Shown piece after piece: positions 11,582-23,956 of a stretch of DNA of 64,000 nt. How positions within the stretch are numbered: the stretch's first letter is position 1; the number at the start of each line of letters is the position of its first letter. The notes beneath the pieces are model-generated. The model saw nothing but the letters and a program-made list of their open reading frames with translations, was not told the origin of the DNA and did no database searches. The stretch lies in contig CP137867.1 of NCBI GenBank assembly GCA_034406715.1, positions 1,054,001 to 1,118,000 of the forward strand, written 5' to 3'. The position numbers and the translations under genes are program-made. Source of the DNA: Rhodotorula mucilaginosa (Eukaryota; Basidiomycota; Microbotryomycetes; Sporidiobolales; Sporidiobolaceae).

Positions 11582-11948
11582 CGCACGTCAGGTGGTCCTC
11601 TTCAAAGCGCTTACAGTCTGGGCAAAGGAAGACTGCGAGCGTGTTGACGATCTGCGAGGACATCCGCGGCTTGTCCGGTACCCGCGCCGAGGGTAGAAGG
11701 CTCGAGCGTCAGGAGGCCGAAGGCCCGCAGACGACATGGGAGCTCCTTACGGGTAGGTTACGCTCGGGCATGATAAAGTGGGCAAGTCTGGAGTTCCAGT
11801 GCAGGGAAACATGAAAGTCGGAGCACAAAAATGGGAAAATACAACGAAGAACGCGCGATCGAGTGTACAGGGGCAAGCGAAGCGAAACATGACGACGTCG
11901 TAGGGGGTCTAAACAGGTGGAGGGTGCGGATGCGTGAATGTCGATCTC
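11582..11948. promoter_or_regulatory. Spacer between RSP5 3' end and Sac gene start
   Basis: This is 367 bp with no independent gene. It holds the RSP5 3' UTR and the Sac gene promoter, and possibly the alternative first Sac exon discussed with that gene. Confidence 0.4.
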
Positions 11949-14900
11949 TTACTCCTGGAAGAAACCGTGGCCGCCCTCTTGCAGAGCGAGGCCGAGCTTC
12001 GAGCTGAGACTGCGGGTGGTCAAAGGCGACGGTCAGCACAAGGTTAGAACGCGGCGAGGCGCAGACGAGCAACACGCACGCATCGATGGTAGAGTACGCT
12101 GGAAGGTCGAGGCGGTTGAAGCACTGCGAGAGAAGTAAAGGCGTTAGTCGCGGTGACGGGAGACACCGTCGCGCAACGAGGGTCACTCGACTCACGGTGT
12201 GACTCTTCGGCAGTGCACCGGTCTCTGCGCCAGCCACCTTCTCGAGCGTGAACCGACGAGGGCCGTCCGAACCCTGCAGATCCTTGAAGCCTGATGCGGA
12301 TCAAGAGCGATCAGCGAGCGTCATTAAAGAGACAGGCGCGGCGCGCTTACCATTGACGGGCAGTCGTGAAGTGCCGGTGACGAATTGCAAGAGCCGCAGC
12401 CGGTCCTCTGCCGAGTACTCTCGGACAATCTGTGTGGCGAGGAGTTAGTCCACGGAAGTAACGCGGGAAGCAAGCGCGCAAGCGAGCGTACCTTCCAGAA
12501 CCACTGCACGACTTCGTCGGTCTGCTGGTAGCCGCGGTAATCGGTGTGCTTTTGCCTGCGAGTGCGAGGGCAAGTGAGCAAACACAGCCAAGAAGAGAGG
12601 GTGCAACCTTCGACCGGAACTCACCAGTCGTCCACGTCAATCCTGAAAAAACGCGCGACAAATCACAGGTGAGCTCGATCCGGTCACCTCGCGTTGTGAA
12701 GGCCAGCCGGGACTTACTCGCTCATACCGCCGATCAGCAACTCGAGCTCGCGTTCGTCGAAGACGTTGATGAGCTCTTGCGGGATGAGCTCGTTGAAGCC
12801 GCTGAGGAACGCGTTGAACTGGTCCTGGACGCGGCCGCGGATCCGCCACTCGACGATCAGCTGCACATACTCCTTCTTGTTCTCGTTCGTGACGGGAATG
12901 TCGCGACCGCCGGGCTTCAGGTCGATCGTGACGACCTCGCCGAACCGGTCGTCCTCGGCAGAGAAGGTGTTGTCGAGAATGTCGGTGATGTCGTTCTCGC
13001 TGTTCCAAGTTTTGGAAAGGAATCAGACCAACTGTTCGCAGATAGCGACGGCGAGAGAGGGAGACTCACAGCATCCAGTTGAGCGAGCGGTACATCTCGG
13101 CGTCGACAGACTCCATGTCGGCGAGGGCGATCTTCTTCTTGAGGATCATTTTGTACAGCGCCGTGATGAAGTAGGCATCGAGGAAACGGCGGTGGAAGAC
13201 GGCGAGGGACAGGACGCGACCGATGAACTTGAAGTAGTTCAAGTGCTCCGGGTTGACGCCCGAGTTCGGGTTGATCTGGAGCGTGTAGTTGTCGTGGGCC
13301 GAATACTCGAACAGGCAGTAGAACGGGTTGAACATCTCGTGCGACAGGAGGAAGAAGAACTCTCGCGAGAGGCCGCCATAGTCGAGGCCGTCTTCGCCGT
13401 CAAACTTGATCATCAACCGCTTCTTCAGGTCGTTCGGCGTTTGCCGCATGATCTCGGCGTACGAGTCTTCAAAGATGTGCGTGCGGCGGACCTTGACGTG
13501 GCACTGGCCGGGCGAGGGGCGCAGAGCCGGTTGCGAACGGAAGTAGATGAGCTTGCGGCGGAAGTCGCGCTTGTACTGCGGCACGTTCTGGTCGAGCGAC
13601 GACGGCAAGCGCGGGTCGTCCCAGGTCGTCGTCTTGGTGTTGTGGTCAACAAAGTAGACGCGGGCGGTGCTCGTCAACCGCATCTCCCACCCGGACGGGA
13701 GCGGACCCAGTTGAGACACCGACTGCGGCTGGACCGTCAGGTTGTTGCCGTTCGGGCCCATGACGCGCAGCAGTTGCTGTCGGCGCGGGTCCACCCACGT
13801 CGTCGTCCGCGTGTTGTGGTCGACAAAGTACGGGCGGCCTTCGCGCGTGAAGCGCTGCTCCCATCCGGCAGGGAGCGGACCCGAGCCCTGCGTCGTCGCC
13901 GAACTGGCCTGACCGCCCGCGGCCGAAGCAGCCGCACTCGCGGCGGCGGCGGCAGCAGCAGTCGTCGGTGTAGACGGCTGCGCTGGCGTCGACGTGCCGT
14001 CCGAACTGGTGCCGAGGAACTCGTCGGCAGTCGTACGTGCTCCGGCTCGCGCCGACGCGTTCGTCGTAGTCGCAGCTGCAGCAGCAGGAGCATTCCCAGC
14101 GGCCGGAGTCGCAGCTTGGTCGCGGTTCGGGCGAGTCCAAGTCGTCGTCCGGGTCGTGTGGTCGACGTAGTAGGTCCGGCCTAGGTGGTCCACCCGGCGT
14201 TCCCAACCGGGAGGCAACGGTCCGTACTGATCCTCACGAGCATTGAACTCGCGCGTCGACGAGCTCGAACCTCCTGTACCAGCACCGGCGTTACCAGAGT
14301 TGGCAGTTGAGAGCGGTGCCGAAGCGGCAGACGCAGACGGCGGCGCATCCGTGCGAGAAGCAGCCGCTCCACCGGTCGAGCCCGCCGCCGCCGCCGGCGC
14401 TGCGCTCGAAGTCGAAGCGGCGAGGTTGGCGGAGGAGCTGCTGGCGGAACCGTTGGCGTTGGCCGAGGCGGCGGTGATCGGGGCGGATGTCGGCGTCCGT
14501 GGCGCGCCTGACAAGTTGGTACTGATGTGGACGATGAGCTTGCCGTGCACGACGAGCTGATCGTTGGAGCGCTTGAGGTCACGCGTCAGGGTCTCTGTTC
14601 GAGAGGATCGGAGACGTCAGCGATATGGGGACAACGTAAGGGAGCAGGCAGGGCGCACCCTCTGCTCCAAGGTCGAGATCGACGGCCTGAGCAATCGGGA
14701 TATTGATGACGCCGAGGAACCCCTGGTCCTTCTTCTTGAACTTTTTCTGGTCAAAGATCTGAACCGTTACGATCGAAGAGTCTTTGACTTCGACGTCGAA
14801 CGACTCGTTCCAGTCTGTACAGACGCGCGAGATCGGGAGGGAAGGGAGATCAGCACAGCCCCGCTCTCTGCCATTCCAGCCTCCCCTTCATGCCGACTTA

Positions 14901-15464
14901 CAAGGGTTCAGAGTTTTCTGTGTGATATAGGCGGCGTCAGTGCGTGACTCTGAGTGAGACTGTGCGCGAGCGGAGCGCACCTTGATGGCGGTAGTCGTGT
15001 TGGTCTGTTCGCCGTCGACGGTGACGACCGCGAACGGGTCCGGCAGACGGAACACATCTCGCTTGGCCAACGAGTCAGCAGCGACGACTGCAAGGGTGCA
15101 ACTGCTGGTCAATATTTGCTTCTCGCGATAGCCCCACACCCTGGCGCAGCCCGTGAGAGAGCGCAAGGAGGTGCGGCTGCGATTGCCGTTCGGCCTCGTC
15201 TCGAGATCACCCTCCCCGGTGTTCGCAGTCTCGACATCCGTCCAGGACGCCCGTGGTGGGTTCCACGCCTCGATATGACTGATCCTGAGTGCAGTGAGGC
15301 GTCGACTGAAGCTCACCGGTGATGCGGATTTTGCGTTTCCTGATGTCGTGAGCGATGAGCGAAGGACCGAGTCAGCATCTCGTCTTGCCCCGGGGGGAAC
15401 AGCGGGGCCAGCGAGGGACCAGGACTGACCGGTTCGGATCCGGAGCTGATGCACCGCTCGACAT
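11949..15464 (-). CDS. RSP5: NEDD4/Rsp5-type HECT E3 ubiquitin ligase
   Basis: This is the main membrane-trafficking ubiquitin ligase of fungi. Thirteen exons (15430-15464, 15317-15339, 14981-15087, 14903-14918, 14659-14814, 13070-14594, 12718-12999, 12625-12642, 12492-12555, 12351-12429, 12196-12290, 12080-12123, 11949-12009) give 834 aa, all phases consistent. The N-terminal C2 domain reads [20 protein letters not shown] through [17 protein letters not shown] Ser/Ala-rich linker follows, then three WW domains ([10 protein letters not shown] ~239, [10 protein letters not shown] ~350, [10 protein letters not shown] ~407). The HECT domain fills ~480-834 with [20 protein letters not shown], and the thioester cysteine is Cys801 in [13 protein letters not shown], split exactly at an exon edge. 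Two micro-exons (16 and 18 nt) and a 229 nt second intron are notable. The start exon ([12 protein letters not shown]) is supported by frame and a GTCAGT donor. Confidence 0.97.
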
Positions 15465-15993
15465 GCTTCACAGTCGCGCGCGCGCAGAGAGAGGTGGGAG
15501 CGAGAACCGAGTCGTGCGGCGGGGGCGGAAATTGCGGAGGAGACAAGGATCTGATTCCGCTCTTGCTCTGCTCCGATGGCCAGCTGTGGTCAAAGTCGGG
15601 TAGCCAAGAGAGTCTAGCCGGCTACTATGCTGTAGCCTGCCTAGGCGGTGAGTGTGCTGTGGACGGAGACGTTGAGAGAGCGCCGGCAGCAGCAAGAGCC
15701 CCCCCCCCCTTTCCGTGCAAGTCGAAAAATAGCCACAGCTCCCTTTCCTCCCTTATATGCACATCTACAATATCACTTACATGCGGATAATGCTATCATA
15801 CTTCCGCCCGAGAAAAAGCGCTCTCTGGTATGGTGAATTCGCAGGCTTACTCATCTCCAGCCGAATTGCTACCTGGCTCCTTCTGCAGAAGATTTAGAAT
15901 AGGAATCTCGCGAGAGCGAACGAGTATTGCATGTGTCCGCGAAGGCTCATGGTGAAATGCACATCACGGCGGAAACGCCTTCAACGACCGACG
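15465..15993. promoter_or_regulatory. RSP5 promoter and OTU1 3' region
   Basis: This is 529 bp without a supported gene. It contains a run of nine C at about 15700-15709 on the + strand and an AT-richer stretch at 15720-15800. Confidence 0.45.
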
Positions 15994-17507
15994 TCAGCCG
16001 TCGTACTCGGTGAAAGAGGTGTGCCCGGTCTGTTCGGCGTGGCTGCGTGCTTCTTTCTCGCCCTTGAGAGCCTGGCGGCAGACACCGCATTGTAGCCTAT
16101 CCGGAAAGAGAACGAGCCACCTTGGCGTCAGGCGGCGTCGCACGCAGGCAGCACAAGATTAACTCCTAGGTCAAACTCACGCAAAAGTAGCCGTGTCGGT
16201 GTAAGCGTGTTCTTTCCGGAGGTCACTGACGAGTCGCAGTGCTGCTGCGAGGATACCTTCCTGCGAGAGCGGAAAGACGGTCGTGTTAAAGTCGAGGTTC
16301 GGTGGCGGGAAAGACGACGAAGGTTCCGGGAGCGTGAACGAGAGGGTGAGGGCGTCATAATCTGTCCAAGCACACAGGCAAGAAATCAGCCGCAGGAATG
16401 CCCGACTCGATACGAAAGGGGAACGCACGAATGCCGGAATAAATGAGGAGAACAAAAGTGTCGTAGCCCGCGTCCTGACCGAACCGGTCGACGCGGCCGG
16501 TCTGAACGTCGATACTCCAGATCTCGGTCGAGAAGTGTTTGGCAAAAATTGATAGTTCGATAGCGCCGCCCCAAGAGGACGGCTTAAGGATGGTTGCGAT
16601 GTAGTCGGCGGGTGATCGCCTGCGAGCCGGATTCACGCCGTCACCATCAGTTTGGCTGCCTCACAAGTAGGCCTATTGCCGAAGGACTGGCTCATAAGCT
16701 CACCCAAGGAGAACTTCGGAGTAGGTCTCTGGATCCGCTTGGATAGCTCCGGCTGTGACTCTTCGCAAAGTGGTCGAGGCGTCCAGATCGCCAGGGGCCA
16801 GAACGAGCCCGACCGCTCTAAACAAGCAGCTGTTGTCGTCCGGAACCACCTGCAAGACCAGAGGTCACTTCCGGGGGTCGTTGAGCAGAAGTCGGGGAGA
16901 TATGTGAGAGACTGACCCGCAAGACGAGGAAGCCGCCGTCCGTCTCGACGTAACGAGGTCGGTCTGCCGCTCCGCCGCTCGTGCCAACCAAAGGACCGGA
17001 CTTGGATCCGCGAGTCACGTCGCCTCGTGCTGGAGCTGATGGCGAAGGTGCCCGTTTCCTGGAGGTGGTCGGCTCCGTGCGAGCTGCAGGAGAAGAAGGC
17101 GGCGGGACACCACTGGTTGCTGTTGCGGATCCCTCGGAGACGACGAGCGTCTCGCCCGACGCGATCCCCAAGTCTTTCAGCTGCGCGTCAGGCGCGGCAT
17201 CTTCGGCAATCGGCTTTGGCGGGAAACCAGCGCGCACTGCAAAGTCCCGTCGCGGGAGACCCCATGCAAGATCAGGTCAGCATGGTTATCTGAGTACACG
17301 CCACCGGTCGATGCACTCACGCTGTTGCCGTTCTGCATCGATTCCTGTCGCTTCCTGTATCTTTGTACGGAGCTGTGCGAGCGTTGCGTCTGCGGAGACG
17401 GCGACGGTCGCTTGTCCGGTGGGGCCGCTGCAGAACGGCGACCTGTCAGCAAGCGGGGCTAGCCGGCGTCACCTGAATACAACGCACCGTATGCGCAGTG
17501 TGACCAT
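15994..17507 (-). CDS. OTU1: Ubiquitin thioesterase OTU1 (YOD1 family)
   Basis: OTU1 trims ubiquitin chains on Cdc48/p97 clients. Exons 17488-17507, 17321-17427, 16917-17236, 16704-16849, 16429-16619, 16181-16361 and 15994-16096 give 355 aa. It starts with a UBX-like fold (MVTLRIRGPTGQATVAV, then RAGFPPKPI) and a Ser/Pro/Ala linker. The OTU domain carries the catalytic block VVPDDNSCLFRAVG, with Cys157 and Asp154. SPADYIATILKPSSWGGAIE follows, and catalytic His262 sits in YSGIHYDALTLSF. The C-terminal C2H2 zinc finger uses Cys325, Cys328, His341 and His347. This matches the full family architecture and usual length. It is divergent from the USP48 gene, with 148 bp between start codons. The 20 nt first exon is needed to supply the start and restores the conserved first strand. 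Confidence 0.96.
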
Positions 17508-17655
17508 AATACTGCTATTGACTGTTCGAGAGCGTGCTTGTGTACGAGGTGATGACGATGTGGTCGAAGAGAGGTCAAGTTGGCGCGAATTGTTATCGCG
17601 TCTCTCTCGCTCAATTCACTCGCTGCGGCTGCAAAGGGGCGCGTAGGCGCACGCT
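17508..17655. promoter_or_regulatory. Shared divergent promoter of OTU1 and USP48
   Basis: The 148 bp between the two start codons is the only promoter space available to both deubiquitinase genes. I see no strong known element by eye. Confidence 0.6.
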
Positions 17656-20600
17656 ATGCCGCCAAAGAAAAAAGGCCGCGCGGCCGAGTCGATCCATACC
17701 GACCTCGTCGCCGCGTTCGACGCCGTTCGTCCGCAACTGCTCCTCTCGCCCGACAGCCTTCCGCAAGACCTCGTCGCACGCGCTTACGGACAGGCCGGAC
17801 CGAGGGACAAGGACCAGGGACCGAGCACTTTCAATCGACAGTGTCCGCCGCGCTGGCAAGCCGGGACTGACAACGCGGCGGCGGCGGCGGGTCCTTCGAG
17901 GAACGGTTCGGCTGCGCCCGCCAACCGCGACTCGACAGAGGTGCTCGTCCTCGACACGGCTTCCGAAGAATCGAACGGCGAGGAGGTAGTCACTACTACG
18001 ACCAAGGGGAAAGGAAAGGCCAAAGCCAAAGCCAAAGGCAAGGGCAAGGCCGTCTCGGTCGAACCAAAGGAGAAGCCCTGCTCGCCAGAGAACTGCGCCA
18101 ACAACCCCAACTGCGTCAATTGGCTCGGCCAAGAAAAGTGGGAAGACTCGAGTGAGTATATCGAGTCCCTTCGCTGTCGGTCCTCACCCTGACAAGCTTC
18201 TCGTGACCCTGCAGAGAAAGCGCTCAAGGAGTTCCGCAAAGCGGCGAAACTGCCGCCGGACCCCAACAACGAACGCGATCCGGACCTGCCGGGCGGCCTC
18301 GTCGTGAGTGTTGGTCAGGTGCTCTGTACTGGCTGCGCGTTGCTGAGAACGCGTCTGCACCGACCCTGCAGAACCTCGGCGCCACCTGCTACGCCAACTC
18401 GTTTCTCCAGGTGCGGGGTGCATTCCCTCCCTCAAGGCGGCCGACTTACAGAAAGATTACACACAGGTCTGGTATCGAGACGTGCGCTTCCGTCGCGGTG
18501 TCTACTCGTGCCAGCCGGCAGCGAACGGCAATGTCGAGGTTCGGCCTATTTCTTCGCTGCTGACGAGCCCGACGCACAACTGATTCTGACGCGTTCCCCC
18601 AAACGCAGGCGTCGCCCATGTTTCAGCTTCAAGTCCTCTTTGCTTTCCTCCAAAAGTCGCAGCAAGCGGCATACGATCCCGAGCCGCTCGTCGAGTCGCT
18701 CAAGATCCCGAAAACCGAACAGCAGGACGCGCAAGAGTTTTCGAAACTCTTCTTGAACCTGCTCGACCACGAGTTCAAGAAGCAAGCCAAGAGGGCAGAG
18801 TCGGAAGGAGGCGATGCGAGCGTCGAAAAACTGGTGGAGGATCTGGTGAGTTTCTTCGCCGAAGAAAGCAGGAGGGTGCCTCGCTTTTGGCTGACCTCGC
18901 TCTTTCGTCTGCAGTTCGAGGGCCAGATCACTTACGGGACGCGGTGTTCGGCTTGTGGGACCGAGTCGGAGCGATCGTCTTCTTTCCTCGAGGTCGAAAT
19001 CAGCCTGGCGGTGAGTCGAAACCGGTCTTGCGCGCCAGCTTCCGAAAGTCGTCAGGAGCTGATCGCATCGGACCTGTTTTTAGAAAACCTGCAAACTCGA
19101 AGCGCGACTCGCACACTCGCTCGAGCCGGAGAAACTCGAAGGCGACAACCAGTTCGTACAATCCACCGTTTATGACCCGCGGTCGTCACTGATCGCCTTG
19201 CCTGCTCGCCCCAGGTACTTCTGCGAGACTTGCGACAAGAAACGTGACGCCGAACGTTACCAAAAGCTCACCTCTCTGCCACCGGTACGTCCAGCCCCCT
19301 TCATGCCCGACAGACACGCTTCGGCGACGACTGACATGATGCGACGCGCAGGTCTTGCACTTCTCGATTCTCCGCTTCGTCTTCGACTACGACACGCTCG
19401 AGCGGCGCAAGTCGCAGAACGCAATCTCGTACCCTCTCCAACTCGACATGGGCCAGTTCTTGAGTCCGGACGCGCACGGAGAGCAACAAGAGGTCTGGTA
19501 CGACCTGAAGGGAGTGCTGATGCACAAAGGTCAGAGTGCGCATCACGGTCACTACGTCGCGCAGATCTACGACGAAGGGTGCGTTCTCACTCTACGATTC
19601 GGCTGCTCTCGCTACCTGGCGTGGCGTGCTGATCGTGCTTGCTTCATAGTCGCGGCAAATGGTTCCTCTTCAATGATGAAACGGTGACTCCGATCGACGA
19701 CCTCAACAGCCCGACCGCGTACGACGAGGACGGCGCAGCGGTCACGAGCAAGAAGCGCCCAGCTGCTGGATTCGTTCGTGCGGCCGACGGCAGCATGTGA
19801 GTTTGATCTTTTCGAGTCTGTCTCTCCATCTCAGCTGACTGAACCTGGTTCCTCCTCCTGCAGTTTGCCGAAATCGAAGGATGCATGTGAGGCGACGCAC
19901 AGGTCTCGAATCGCCTACGTCAGCTGCTCACTCGTGTCTGACACCGCGCGCAGACATGCTCGTCTACACTAGGCGGGAGCAAAAGTCCTCGCCGGCTCCG
20001 GATCCCGAGCCTCCTGCGCTTGCGGTCGATGCCGTGGAGAAACTCGACGCCAAGTACATGCAAGAGTTGGAAGAGTATCTCGCCAAGTAGGTACAAGTAC
20101 GCTTGGGAACTGTGGATGAGTCTGACTGATGCTCTCGACAGATCGGACGCGGTCGAAGAGGCGTTCAAAGCGATGCGCGAGACCAAGCACATCGTTTACC
20201 GTAAATTGGCGCCACAAGAGGATGACGTAAGTCCAGGCATGCGCAGGCTGCTGCTTCGTGGGCACCTGAACTGAACGCTCTTCCGCATCAGGACCAGATT
20301 TATCTCGTCGACAAGAGCGAACTGCGCCGATGGATCGAAGAAGGTCTCAAAAAGCCTGCGAAGGCCGCCGAAAATGGCGACGAAGGCTCCAAGCCTACGA
20401 ACGGCAATGGAGAAGACACCACATCAGGCGGTCCGGATGGAGACGCAAACACGCGGCAAGAGGATGAGGTCGAAAAAGTCGCGGCCGAAGATGGCGGCGA
20501 TGCGAAGGATGACGAGCTGCCGGCACCAGCTACAATCGCGCGCACTGTACAGGTCACCGAGCCGATCACGCGCTTGACGAACTCTGCCGTCATGTGCGAG

Positions 20601-22912
20601 CACGGCCACGCCGATCCTCGCAAAGCAGAGCAAATGAAGCGCGTGTCAGAGGTACGTTTCTACACGTTTGCCTTTTCTTCTGGGCGCACACTGATGATGA
20701 GAATACGAGCAGGCCAGCATCATCGCGCTTTCGGAGAAGGGCATCAGTGTGGAACCGCCGCTTGAGATCCCGACTGCGTTCTGCCGGCAGTGCGTGGCGG
20801 CGATCGCTGCAGGTACGCCTTCGGCCGCTCATGCAACTAACAGTAGTCGCTGACCAAATCGGCCCCCCGCAGACCATGTCTACGCACAGGAACACCCCAA
20901 ACGTGTCAAAGAGTTCGACGTGGCGAACCAGGACCGCTCGGGCACCTCGATGCCGTTGGTTTCTGCGACGTGGCTGAAAGGTGAGACGCGCGCGAGACGG
21001 TTTCCGGATCGCTCGCCTAGCGTGCTGACGTTCAGCTTCACAGACTGGCGCAAACCTCTCCCAAAGATGCACGTTGCGGGCAAATGGCAAGATCCGTCTC
21101 CCAACGACGAGCCGTTCGTGAGCGACATCCGGTGCGAGCACGGGCTCGGTCAACCGAATGCGAATCGGCGCATGGCTATCTCGTCAGGCGTGCGTCAGAG
21201 ATGCGCTCCATGCGTTCGAGCGACTTTGGGAGGCTGACCCTCCGCTGCTTGTCTATGCACAGGCCGTCAAGGTGCTGCAGCGGGTCATTCCCTCCTGGCG
21301 CCCACTCGAGCTGGACCCTTGCGAAGAGTGCGAAGGGACCCTCGAGCAGAGCGTGGCCGAAGCCGACAAGCTCAAGGTTCAACAAGGCGTCGACAAGGTG
21401 TGGGCGAGGTCTAACTCGGCGGTTGCCTCGAGATTGCTAAGCTCACTCTCACGGCCTGCAGAAAAACATCAAGTCTCTTGACGACCAAGGGCGGCTTGGC
21501 GCAGGTCGTCTGCCGCTGAGCCAAGATCCTCACAGTCATTTCGTGATCCCAAAGGGTCCGTTCTCTTGCAGATCTGTCGCAACCTACTCGAGTTGACGCC
21601 ATTTGTCCTTCGCAGAATGGAGCCGCAAGTGGGTCGCGTGGTCGCGCAAGAAGCAATGCGGACCAGCGGATCGCCCTCCCACCCTCAACAACGAGCAGTT
21701 CCTGTGCGAGCACGGCCGCCTGTGCCTCGACCTGACGCGGGAAGCAGAAGCGGCGCGCGAGATTACCATCGTTCAGCCGAAAGAGTGGGCCTATCTCAAG
21801 AAGACGTGCGTCTGTTCCGCCTCCTCGGCGGTAGTCAGCTTGCTCATGCGCAGCCTTACAGATACGACGCTGGCCCGCCCATCAACGTCTGGCAAGACGT
21901 CGACACTGTCGGTCCGTCGTCGAGTCCGGCCGTCTGCTCCTCTTGCTTGGCTGAGAAGTAAGCCTGTTTCATTCACCTCCGCGTGATCGCCGTGGTGGTA
22001 CTGACTCTTTCTTCCCATGATGCAGGAAGAAACATTTCGATACGGCAACGTTGCGCGTACGGGTCCTGAAAGAAACGGATTTCGACAAGGATGGGCAACG
22101 ACGAATCCGTGCGTGCATGTGCGCAGTCACCGAGTTTCACCTTTGACCAAATGTTCGGCGCACACAGAGCACGAAAGCTCGCCTGAAATCGCACCGCCAC
22201 ATGCGCAAAGTTTCGCTCGGATGGCGGCGACCGGGCAGCGTAGCTCGACGCGCATCAAGAACAAGCCCACGATGGCTTGGGAACGCCAGCTCCGGCATGT
22301 CCAGATGGAGAAGGACGATCGGGTCAAAGACCTCAAACGCAAGGTATGCCTCGCCCTCTGCCAACTTCCGGATGTGCTGCTGACGGAAAAGCCCCACGCC
22401 CTGGACAGGTCGAGGAGGAGACGAAGATCCCGTTCATCTCGCAGCGCCTCTTCTACCGGTTCGAAGAGCTCCTCGATGCCGATCGAAGCGTCTCCGATCT
22501 CGGGCTCATGGACGGCGACACGCTCGAAGTCTTCGAGGTCCAGATTGACGACGATGATCTCGACAAGCTGGAAGACGTCCGGCCGCGCGGGAGCAAGAAG
22601 CGTTCTCGCGAAGAAGGTTTCGGCGGGACTGGCTTGCTCGGATTCGGCATCGAGGACGATGATGGCGATGCAGTGGCGCAGACCGACTCGGCTGAAGGCG
22701 CGCCGGCCGGTGTCAACGACTCGACGACTTCTTCGGCGGCATCGTCGTCGAGCGGCAAGAAGCGGAAGATGTCTTCGCCGCCGCCGCCGCGCGTCGAGAA
22801 GGAGGACGACATCTCGATGGAAGACGATCGCATCTCGTGCCCAACCTGCACTTTCCTCAACCACGCTGCCTTGGACGACTGCGAAGTGTGCGGTAACCCT
22901 ATGGCGGAGTGA
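17656..22912 (+). CDS. USP48: Ubiquitin carboxyl-terminal hydrolase, USP48 type, with C-terminal RanBP2 zinc finger
   Basis: This is a cysteine deubiquitinase, probably nuclear. I rebuilt 24 exons: 17656-18151, 18215-18303, 18372-18410, 18467-18538, 18609-18845, 18915-19010, 19084-19151, 19215-19284, 19352-19578, 19650-19796, 19864-19886, 19954-20086, 20142-20226, 20292-20651, 20713-20812, 20873-20980, 21044-21189, 21263-21397, 21462-21555, 21616-21805, 21862-21957, 22026-22108, 22168-22343 and 22409-22912. They sum to 1257 aa. A Lys/Ala tract precedes CSPENCANNPNCVNWLGQEK, typical of USP48. The catalytic Cys201 is in NLGATCYANSFLQ and the His box is AHHGHYVAQI (~455). Zinc ribbon cysteines lie in TRCSACGTE and YFCETCDKK. 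DUSP-like repeats occupy ~600-980, then a ubiquitin-like stretch. The end is a RanBP2-type finger (CPTCTFLNHAALDDCEVCGN). Confidence 0.94.
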
Positions 22913-23094
22913 GGTCGTCGGTCGTTTGCTTGTCTTTGTTGTGTAGCTTACTTTCGCATTTCTGCATGCACATGCTCTCTCTCCTGCCTCGCCGACCGTT
23001 GCTATTCGGACTCGGTGCTACAGGGATACACAGGACGCTGACCGTCGTCCTTCCATTACATGCTACAAGCGAAATTCCCAAGAAAGAGCTGAGT

Positions 23095-23956
23095 TCACCA
23101 GTGCGTAGGAAGCGTATCTGGTTCTTGGCGAGGGTCGCGGTACCCTTGTTCTTCGATGTCGATCTGCTGGCGGATCGGCGGCAGCTGAAGGATGCCGAGA
23201 TCGCTGATGGCGCGCAGCACAACGTCGTTGCCACCCTGCAGGGAGCCGGAGGCAAAGGTCAGCCCTTTCCATCCGTTGGCGACCACACCGGATACAATCT
23301 GTCTCCGCAGAAGGGCATGATCCGGCTGATGGGGCTTACCGTGAGCTCGAGCACGCCGAGAAGCGCAAGGAGAGCCCTGGCACACATCTCGTCCGAAACC
23401 GCCGGCGTCCCCCGCCCGACGCGCTGCAGCTCGTCCAGGCCGATGCCGCGAGCGATCGGAGCGAGGTTCTTGGTTGCGAAGCGAGACAGGGCGTAGCGGT
23501 CGTAATCTGCCCCGTTGAAGAGGTCGTTGCGCCGGAAGACGGCCTTGACTGCGGCAGCCTTGCCACTCTGCGCATGCCGGATTCGCCGGGAGCAAGGAAC
23601 GTATTCAGCTCCGGCCCGTAAGTTCCTGCCCCGAGAAGCGGGACTTACCGCTTCGCCGACTTTGGACAGTTCCATGTTGTTGCGTTTCGCAGACATGCTC
23701 GAGTGGGTCAAGGCGGCGATCGCCATGTCCTTAGCGGACTGCTTGTGGAAAGTGAAGCACGGTGCCTGTATACCAGGAAGCCATGTGCGCGCCGGGTAAG
23801 CACGCTGGGGGCCGGAGGGGGGTTCCGACGACGCCCCGGAGAGAGAAAGGAAGGGCGGCGTACACGAGCTGCGAGCTCGGCCAGGCGTTGTTCGGGCAGG
23901 TTGAAGCGCGACAGCCCGTGGCCCTGTGAAGTACTCGGAGGCGCAGAAGTAGCCAT
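23095..23956 (-). CDS. RNase III-fold protein, probably mitochondrial ribosomal mL57 (Mrpl15-like)
   Basis: Exons 23864-23956, 23649-23765, 23340-23567 and 23095-23298 give 213 aa in phase. The core ALTHSSMSAKRNNMELSKVGEA follows the RNase III signature layout (ALTH-S ... N-x-x-L-x-x-x-G-x-A) without the acidic catalytic residues, as in the structural RNase III homologues of mitochondrial ribosomes. The C-terminal half (LSRFATKNLAPIARGIGLDE, then VVANGWKGLTFASGSLQGG) is consistent with that group. The last intron (23299-23339) is only 41 nt. The start used is ATG at 23956 (MATSAPPSTSQG). An upstream exon with a mitochondrial presequence is possible, for example the arginine-rich reading frame starting near 24207. 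The exact family is inference. Confidence 0.6.
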
